From Caenispirillum bisanense (GTDB taxonomy: Bacteria > Pseudomonadota > Alphaproteobacteria > Rhodospirillales > Rhodospirillaceae): a DNA stretch of 64,000 nucleotides. The stretch lies in contig NZ_BAAAEP010000014.1 in assembly GCF_039523075.1 (NCBI RefSeq), positions 1 through 64,000 of the forward strand, written 5' to 3'. The notes under the pieces are model-generated. The model was not told where the DNA came from. It made no database searches and worked only from the letters and a program-made list of their open reading frames with translations. Of the stretch, positions 59,702 to 64,000 are shown piece by piece (position 1 is the first letter of the stretch; every line of letters starts with the position of its first letter). Both the position numbers and the translations under genes were made by a program.

Positions 59702-60792
59702 CGACTCCGATGTCCGGTCGATGGTACGACCGTATCGCCCTTGGCTTCGTGGGCGCCTGCGTGGTGACGCTGTATGGCGTTGCGCTGGTGGACTTTGCCG
59801 CCCCCTACGCCCCCGGCGCGCCGGTGCGGGGCGAGCTGCGTGCCGCCATGTCCGGGTCGGTGCCGGCGCTGCGCCAGGTCTATGCCTCCGACGGGGTGGA
59901 GGCGCGCAACCTGCGCCCGGCGGTGATGAGCAAGCTGTCCTTCCCCGAGCCGCCGCCGCTGCCGGTGCGCATCTCGCTGCCCATCGACCGCTTCGGGCCG
60001 GTGTCGGCCGAAAGCGTGCGCGAGGTGCGGCGCCTGTATGACGCGCTCGGCTACGACATCGCCGGGGTGATCGAGGGCAACGGCGTGCCGCGCCTGTACC
60101 TTTCCGCCGTGCCGGCGGACATGCCGCACGTGAACGACCCCGAGCTGCGCAAGAGCGTGTTCATCCGCACCGTGCTGCCGCTGGTGCTGCGGGTGAACGA
60201 GGAAGTCAGCCGCGACCGCGCCCGCCTGATCGAGATCGACAGCCGTCTGTCGCGCGGCGAGCCGGTCCACCCGAGCGACCTCGACTGGGTGCGGCGGATG
60301 GCCGACGATTACCGGGTGGCCGACGGCAGCATCCCGAAGCTGCTGCGCAAGGTGGACGCGGTGCCGCCGTCGCTGGCGCTCGCCCAGGCCATCGAGGAAA
60401 GCGGCTGGGGCACCTCGCGCTTCGCCCGCGAGGCCAACGCCCTGTTCGGCCAGTGGACCACCGACCCGCGGGTGCCGGGCATCGCCACCGGCGTGCCGCC
60501 CACCGACCCCAACTACAACAACCGCATCCGCGCCTTCCCGACGCTGCTGGACGCGGTGCGGTCCTACGTCCGCAACCTCAACACCCACCGCGCCTATGCC
60601 GATTTCCGCGACGAACGCTGGCGCCTGCGCACGGCCGGCAAGGACCTGAGCGGCCACGACCTGGCCGGCCACCTGCACCACTATTCGGAGCGCGGGCCCG
60701 ATTACATCCAGGCCCTGCGGGTGATCATCCGCACCAACGCCCTGGCCGAGCTGGACAGCACCCGGCTTGGCAGCCAGCTCGCCGCCCGCTGA
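59698..60792 (+). CDS. Bax-type glucosaminidase (mannosyl-glycoprotein endo-beta-N-acetylglucosaminidase fold)
   Basis: A protein of 364 residues. An N-terminal membrane anchor (IALGFVGACVVTLYGVALVD) is followed by a linker and, from about 215, a GH73-like lytic domain: VPPSLALAQAIEESGWGTSR (catalytic Glu in IEESGWG), REANALFGQWTTDP, IRAFPTLLDAVRSYVRNLNT and HHYSERGPDYIQALRVIIRT. This matches the Bax/FlgJ group of peptidoglycan hydrolases. It acts in the periplasm. It is coupled to the possible upstream ORF and ends 145 bp before tRNA-Ser. Confidence 0.88.
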   Translation: MTTPMSGRWYDRIALGFVGACVVTLYGVALVDFAAPYAPGAPVRGELRAAMSGSVPALRQVYASDGVEARNLRPAVMSKLSFPEPPPLPVRISLPIDRFGPVSAESVREVRRLYDALGYDIAGVIEGNGVPRLYLSAVPADMPHVNDPELRKSVFIRTVLPLVLRVNEEVSRDRARLIEIDSRLSRGEPVHPSDLDWVRRMADDYRVADGSIPKLLRKVDAVPPSLALAQAIEESGWGTSRFAREANALFGQWTTDPRVPGIATGVPPTDPNYNNRIRAFPTLLDAVRSYVRNLNTHRAYADFRDERWRLRTAGKDLSGHDLAGHLHHYSERGPDYIQALRVIIRTNALAELDSTRLGSQLAAR

Positions 60793-60847
60793 GCCAAGGG
60801 CCTGCAAACGCTGGAGAAACCGGCGTGAAAATTGGCAAAATCGGATA

Positions 60848-60876
60848 TTGCCAGGGGCGCCGGCTGCTTATATAGT
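60848..60876 (+). promoter_or_regulatory. promoter of tRNA-Ser
   Basis: TTGCCA (60848-60853), 17 bases, TATAGT (60871-60876), a near-consensus sigma-70-type promoter about 60 bp before the mature tRNA. Confidence 0.8.
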
Positions 60877-60937
60877 GCCGGCCTTCCAGGCGGGGGATCG
60901 ACCCGCAAAGACGGGTGCGCATCCCCTCTCCTCGTGC

Positions 60938-61030
60938 GGAGGGATGGCCGAGTGGTTGAAGGCGCACGCCTGGAAAGTGTGTATACGGTGTTGAGCCGTA
61001 TCGAGGGTTCGAATCCCTCTCCCTCCGCCA
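60938..61030 (+). tRNA. tRNA-Ser (GGA)
   Basis: 93 bases with encoded CCA. Acceptor GGAGGGA/TCCCTCC, loop CTGGAAA giving anticodon GGA, a long class II variable arm (TATACGG...CCGTA type) and T-arm GAGGG-TTCGAAT-CCCTC. It is intact. tRNA-Ser genes are frequent integration sites, and the sequence downstream changes character. Confidence 0.97.
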
Positions 61031-61774
61031 CCTGCCCGCCCAGCCTTTGATTTTTGGTTAGAGCGGGCGACCTTTTCCCAAATTTGCCCTCAGGCCCTGC
61101 ATGGGATTGCCTCGGAACAGCCGGGAACGATCTCCCCTTGCGGCGGCCGCGGTTCGCGGGGTCGCACCCGGACATCAAACAGCGGGCTCCGAAACTCCAC
61201 GTGATACTCCTGGCGGTCGCAGGGTCCGTTCGGCCGCGGACTTTTCCCCCTCCCCCTCCCACCGGTCGGGCGCGGGTCATGATCAGAAACGTGGATGCGG
61301 ACGAAGTCGGTGGGCCGGTTTCGCCAACCATCAGCCCCTCGTCTATTTCCGCCCCTTTTTCGGGCGGCGAGAACACGCGCGGGCCGCGACCCGCTGCATC
61401 GCTCGTCCCGAGTTGCCGGTGCGCTTGGCTGTCCCAGCCGTGAAGCGGTCGTTGTTCAACTTGCCACTTTGGCGACCTGATATCCGGTCCCCCGCGGTGC
61501 CGCGTCTCCGGGTGCAGGGACTTTCAGCACCTGCAGAAGTTAGGCGACACCCCTCAGGCCCCCACATCCCTGCATTTTCGGCGGCCCGTTTTCATGATCT
61601 CGTGCCACCGGCCGAGCACCATTCCCCAAGTCGGGTTGCGCCACCATTAATCGAAAGCGATCGAAGGATGCTGGTGAGGTAGGCATAGCCTCCCGCGACT
61701 TAGCAAGCATGCGCCCACACAACGTGTCTAGAAACGGCGATGATAGTTTGCTCTAAGTTACGGAGACCTCGGCC
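61031..61774. other. 744 bp gene-free region after tRNA-Ser
   Basis: I find no believable gene: open frames on both strands lack family features and ribosome sites. Base composition drifts to lower GC, with unusual codon-like texture, up to the lipoprotein at 61775. No direct repeat of the tRNA-Ser 3' end and no integrase are seen. The stretch could be the eroded edge of an integrated element. Confidence 0.5.
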
Positions 61775-62404
61775 ATGCGATATCAAAAGCTGCTGATGTC
61801 GGTACTGGCGCTATCGAGCGTGCCGGCGTGCTCGGCGCCACGTGAAGAAGTGCTCTATGAGCGACATGTACCTGGCCTGTTTACACGACACACTGCCGAG
61901 ATCGGTGTAATCGCGACTAGCGCATCGCACCGGACGATCATGTTCCGGGTGAATGGAAACCCCAAGGGGTCGTTCTGCGCCGAGCCTCCACCAGATGTAG
62001 CCGAAGCCATTGCCAGCCAACTGGCGCTTTCGGCCAAGGGTGCGCTCGAAAACACCAGCTCAGAACCCACTGCATCGCAGAAGTCATCGGCCGAGCTTGT
62101 GTATGCGCGTGCGCTGGCTACTTCCATTCTAGCGCTGACCAGGCGAAGCCAAGGCCTTCAATGGGCGCGAGATCAAAATTTTGTTCTCTGCGTCGATCGA
62201 CTTACCGAGAAAATAGGGCCAGAAGATTATTTGCGATACAAGGAGTATATATTGACCACATCAGCAGCGCTCATAGAGAAAGAAATAGACAAGCTTCCGC
62301 AACTATCCTTGACGCCGCTGCAGGCGCCGCCACAGCTGCAACCGCCGCCGCCGCAGCAACCGCGGCCGACAGAGAAACCCCAGGACGATCCCGCGAAGAA
62401 GTAG
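61775..62404 (+). CDS. lipoprotein of unknown function, atypical composition
   Basis: A protein of 209 residues. The signal MRYQKLLMSVLALSSVPACS ends in a lipobox-like VPAC with Cys19. The mature region is mixed helical (FCAEPPPDVAEAIASQLALS, ARALATSILALTRRSQGLQW) with two further Cys, and the C-terminus is Pro/Gln-rich (QAPPQLQPPPPQQPRPTEKP). I do not recognise the family. Codon use is clearly less GC-biased than elsewhere (several AT-ending codons such as ATA, TTA and AAA-rich runs), which suggests transfer. GGAG nine bases before the ATG supports the start. Confidence 0.75.
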   Translation: MRYQKLLMSVLALSSVPACSAPREEVLYERHVPGLFTRHTAEIGVIATSASHRTIMFRVNGNPKGSFCAEPPPDVAEAIASQLALSAKGALENTSSEPTASQKSSAELVYARALATSILALTRRSQGLQWARDQNFVLCVDRLTEKIGPEDYLRYKEYILTTSAALIEKEIDKLPQLSLTPLQAPPQLQPPPPQQPRPTEKPQDDPAKK

Positions 62405-62481
62405 TTCGCGCGCCGTCATGAATGGGATCGCCACCATCACTGCTCAGGCTCAGCCTACCGCTATACCCGACGGCTCCGGCT

Positions 62482-62736
62482 TCAGTGGAGCAGGCGGCGA
62501 CAGGGGCGCTCGGCTCGCCCCAGTCTGGCGGCCATCGACTCGACAGCCTGCGCCACCGCAAGCGCCCGTTGATCGTCCGGCAGGTGCGCCAGGTGCTCGC
62601 CGGCGTAGGTGTTCGCGCCGGCCCGGCACTCCGTCAGGTTAACCGGGCGGTGGCGCATGACAGCGGCCTCGATTTCGCGGGCCAGCTCCTGCAAGTCGTC
62701 AGGGGCAAGGCCGCGGGGGAGCATGGTCTTCGTCAT
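62482..62736 (-). CDS. small hypothetical protein
   Basis: A protein of 84 residues from MTKTMLPRGLAPDDLQELAR. The sequence is amphipathic and protein-like (EIEAAVMRHRPVNLTECRAG and AGEHLAHLPDDQRALAVAQA) with no motif I know. No clear ribosome site precedes it, and a TTG further upstream would add 14 residues. It lies between the two lipoprotein genes on the opposite strand. Confidence 0.45.
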   Translation of the reverse strand: MTKTMLPRGLAPDDLQELAREIEAAVMRHRPVNLTECRAGANTYAGEHLAHLPDDQRALAVAQAVESMAARLGRAERPCRRLLH

Positions 62737-63020
62737 GGGGAGGGAGGCGTCCCTGCCTGTGGCGCTGGAGTGGCTCAATGCCGGGACGCAAAGCTACTCT
62801 GGTCGGTCCGGCGCCGCTACCTGAGTGAAGATACAGGGTACGTCAGTTGGCGTGGATGTTCCGTAGATCTAGCCGGCCATCAGGTGCAATGAGACAGGAG
62901 TCGGGCCAATCGGAGGAGGCAGATCATCCGTCAGCTAGGGCTTGCGTCGTCGCATGTGCATTTCAAATGGTGGCTGGCTGGGAGCTACCGTTGCAGGACA
63001 CATTAGGGGAGTGCCGCACG

Positions 63021-63467
63021 ATGCGTAGCCCTGGACTTGCCGTAGCCCTTACTGCTGCCGCGCTTTCTCTTGCAGGATGTGCTCAGAACCCGACTCCTAC
63101 GGTTGGCGCGCGGACTGTGTCCGCGCCGGAAGCCACAAAAACGGTCGCTGAGGAAAGAGTAAGTGGCGCGGAACTTGCCAGCATGTTCTCCGGCGACACT
63201 CGGTGGGCCTGGAGAAATGAGCGAGCACAGGGTATTGCCGAATACCGCCAGGACGGAACGGCATCCGCACGATGGAGCAACGCGGGCGGTCAGCGTCGGA
63301 CTGCGGAGGGTACTTGGCGTCTCGCAGGCGACGCTATGTGCGCGACCTGGGCGGAGGTGCGCGATGGCGAGGAGACCTGCTTCCACTACGTGCCGGGCGA
63401 AGGCGGCTACCGGGTCATCCACGCAAGCAGCGGCCAAGTCGAGATGGAGGCGCGGCGGATCCGGTAA
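63021..63467 (+). CDS. small lipoprotein, possibly DUF995-like
   Basis: A protein of 148 residues from MRSPGLAVALTAAALSLAGC, with lipobox LAGC. The mature part has VSGAELASMFSGDTRWAWRN, YRQDGTASARWSNAGGQRRT, AEGTWRLAGDAMCATWAEVR and ETCFHYVPGEGGY. The order (LxxxFSG, DGTxxxxW, GTWxxxGDxxCxxW, C) resembles DUF995, a beta-barrel-like secreted domain of unknown role; this is recalled pattern, not a search. AGGGGAG nine bases upstream fixes the ATG. Confidence 0.7.
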   Translation: MRSPGLAVALTAAALSLAGCAQNPTPTVGARTVSAPEATKTVAEERVSGAELASMFSGDTRWAWRNERAQGIAEYRQDGTASARWSNAGGQRRTAEGTWRLAGDAMCATWAEVRDGEETCFHYVPGEGGYRVIHASSGQVEMEARRIR

Positions 63468-63630
63468 CCGAGCCGAAAACGACTGAGGACCCAGGACGGG
63501 TTTCCGGACGTCAGATTGCTCCATTTCATCCTCATGTCACCTTGTGACGTCGCGTCACGGTTCATCGCCTCCCGCTGGCGCCTTCCCTCGCGCTTCCACG
63601 GGATCGCGGTCGGCGGGAAGCAGGCCTACG

Positions 63631-63729
63631 ATGGCCGCCGGCCTGGTGGTGTTCGCCGACGGCGACACCATCACCCTGCTCGGCGTGATGCGGGAGCAGG
63701 TGCAGGCCGGCTGGTTCATCACCGGCTGA
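63631..63729 (+). pseudogene. C-terminal tail of an RTX/calcium-binding repeat protein
   Basis: 32 codons, MAAGLVVFADGDTITLLGVM then REQVQAGWFITG. In RTX and serralysin-like proteins the last repeat is followed by a similar strand pattern (xVVxFADGDTxTLLGV...QxxAxxF). No calcium-binding GGxGxDxxx nonapeptides precede it, so only the 3' end of such a gene remains. Confidence 0.45.
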
Positions 63730-63771
63730 GGCGTATATGCACTCCGCATGACCGGCGGCACCGGCCGTCCC

Positions 63772-64000
63772 TCAGGGGACTGTCCAGGTGTCGCCGGCGT
63801 GCAGCAGGGCCATGATGTCGGCGGCCGCATCGCCGCCGGCCGGCACCTCCGGCGCCCGGCAGGCGGTTTCGAAGCTGTCGCCGGGGGCGCAGTGGATCAC
63901 CCCCATCACCATGGGGAACAGCGGCGGCCGCAGGGCCGCCAGCGCCATGCCGAGCAGGCGGTTGGTCTCGTCGTGGACCAGCACGTCGGCCTCGGTCACG
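63772..64000 (-). CDS. 2-oxoacid:ferredoxin oxidoreductase beta subunit, C-terminal part
   Basis: The frame is open to the right edge, so the N-terminus is outside. The visible 75 or so residues include TEADVLVHDETNRLLGMALA, LRPPLFPMVMGVIHCAP and the end IMALLHAGDTWTVP. A closing SGDTWTV-type tail and the preceding FPxxxGVIxCxP resemble the beta (TPP-binding) subunits of 2-oxoglutarate or pyruvate:ferredoxin oxidoreductases. The TPP motif itself would lie outside the window. These enzymes make acyl-CoA and reduced ferredoxin. Without the rest, the assignment stays tentative. Confidence 0.6.
   Translation of the reverse strand, partial: VTEADVLVHDETNRLLGMALAALRPPLFPMVMGVIHCAPGDSFETACRAPEVPAGGDAAADIMALLHAGDTWTVP

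Noticed and set aside
61101..61682. 193-codon open frame after tRNA-Ser
   Set aside because: The composition is random-looking, and there is no ribosome site, domain or codon bias like that of neighbouring genes.

Overview
This 64 kb window is very GC-rich, about 70% by eye, and gene-dense. The gene content points to an alphaproteobacterium of the Rhodospirillales type: a nitrogen-type PTS cluster (hprK-rapZ-EIIA-HPr-EI) with no sugar permease, a SUV3-like helicase, a MJ0042 zinc-ribbon gene beside ftsEX, DUF2125, DUF4175 and TIGR02186 proteins, an L-malyl-CoA lyase and an adenosylcobalamin-type ribonucleotide reductase. This assignment comes from family knowledge, not a database search. Both edges cut genes: an XRE/MmyB regulator on the left and a probable 2-oxoacid:ferredoxin oxidoreductase beta subunit on the right.

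Layout. 0-14.5 kb: regulators, parE, a YciA-type thioesterase, an Lrp regulator, catalase, an RNA-metabolism group (S4 protein, SUV3-like helicase, hibernation factor), htpG behind a sigma-32-like promoter, and an AEC transporter. 14.5-18.5 kb: the PTS phosphorelay operon, four of whose five genes overlap a neighbour. 18.6-31.3 kb: mostly envelope functions, namely a Tat-exported rubredoxin with CX4C spacing, a SPOR lipoprotein, an alpha-carbonic-anhydrase-like protein lacking two zinc ligands, a KefB-type antiporter, an ABC exporter with a degenerate ATPase, a GH1 glycosidase, an OmpA-like lipoprotein, a NERD-zinc-ribbon protein and a CHAP hydrolase. A 3' tRNA-Arg remnant and an intact tRNA-Arg(ACG) lie here too. 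31.4-36.5 kb: mutL, a methyltransferase-like protein, DUF2125 and ChaC. 36.6-39.5 kb: three tandem paralogous secreted repeat proteins facing a TetR gene, with two matching operators in the gap. 39.5-43.1 kb: nrdJ interrupted by a 365-residue intein exactly at the active-site cysteine, with a DnaA-box-like cluster upstream. 43.1-50 kb: plsC, ydcF, ftsX, ftsE, zinc-ribbon and DUF4175 genes. 50-60.8 kb: a ZntB fragment, amrS, a DUF4405 membrane protein, mcl, an orphan VapB-like antitoxin, a TumE/TumA-like toxin-antitoxin pair with its own palindrome, accA, trpS, usp, nfu and a Bax-type glucosaminidase. 60.9-64 kb: tRNA-Ser(GGA), then an accessory stretch with lower GC, two small lipoproteins and gene debris.

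How the genes work together. The PTS block is a complete phosphorelay (EI to HPr to EIIA, with HPr kinase and RapZ) and probably regulates rather than transports. Helicase, S4 protein and HPF suggest a ribosome and RNA stress group. FtsEX, PlsC, the SPOR lipoprotein, CHAP and Bax proteins serve the envelope and cell wall. The most novel item is the family of nine SDxWxPG repeats in three adjacent secreted proteins, which twin operators tie to a TetR regulator. The intein at the RNR radical cysteine, the metal-ligand-deficient carbonic anhydrase, the broken ABC ATPase and the CX4C rubredoxin are the other clear oddities.
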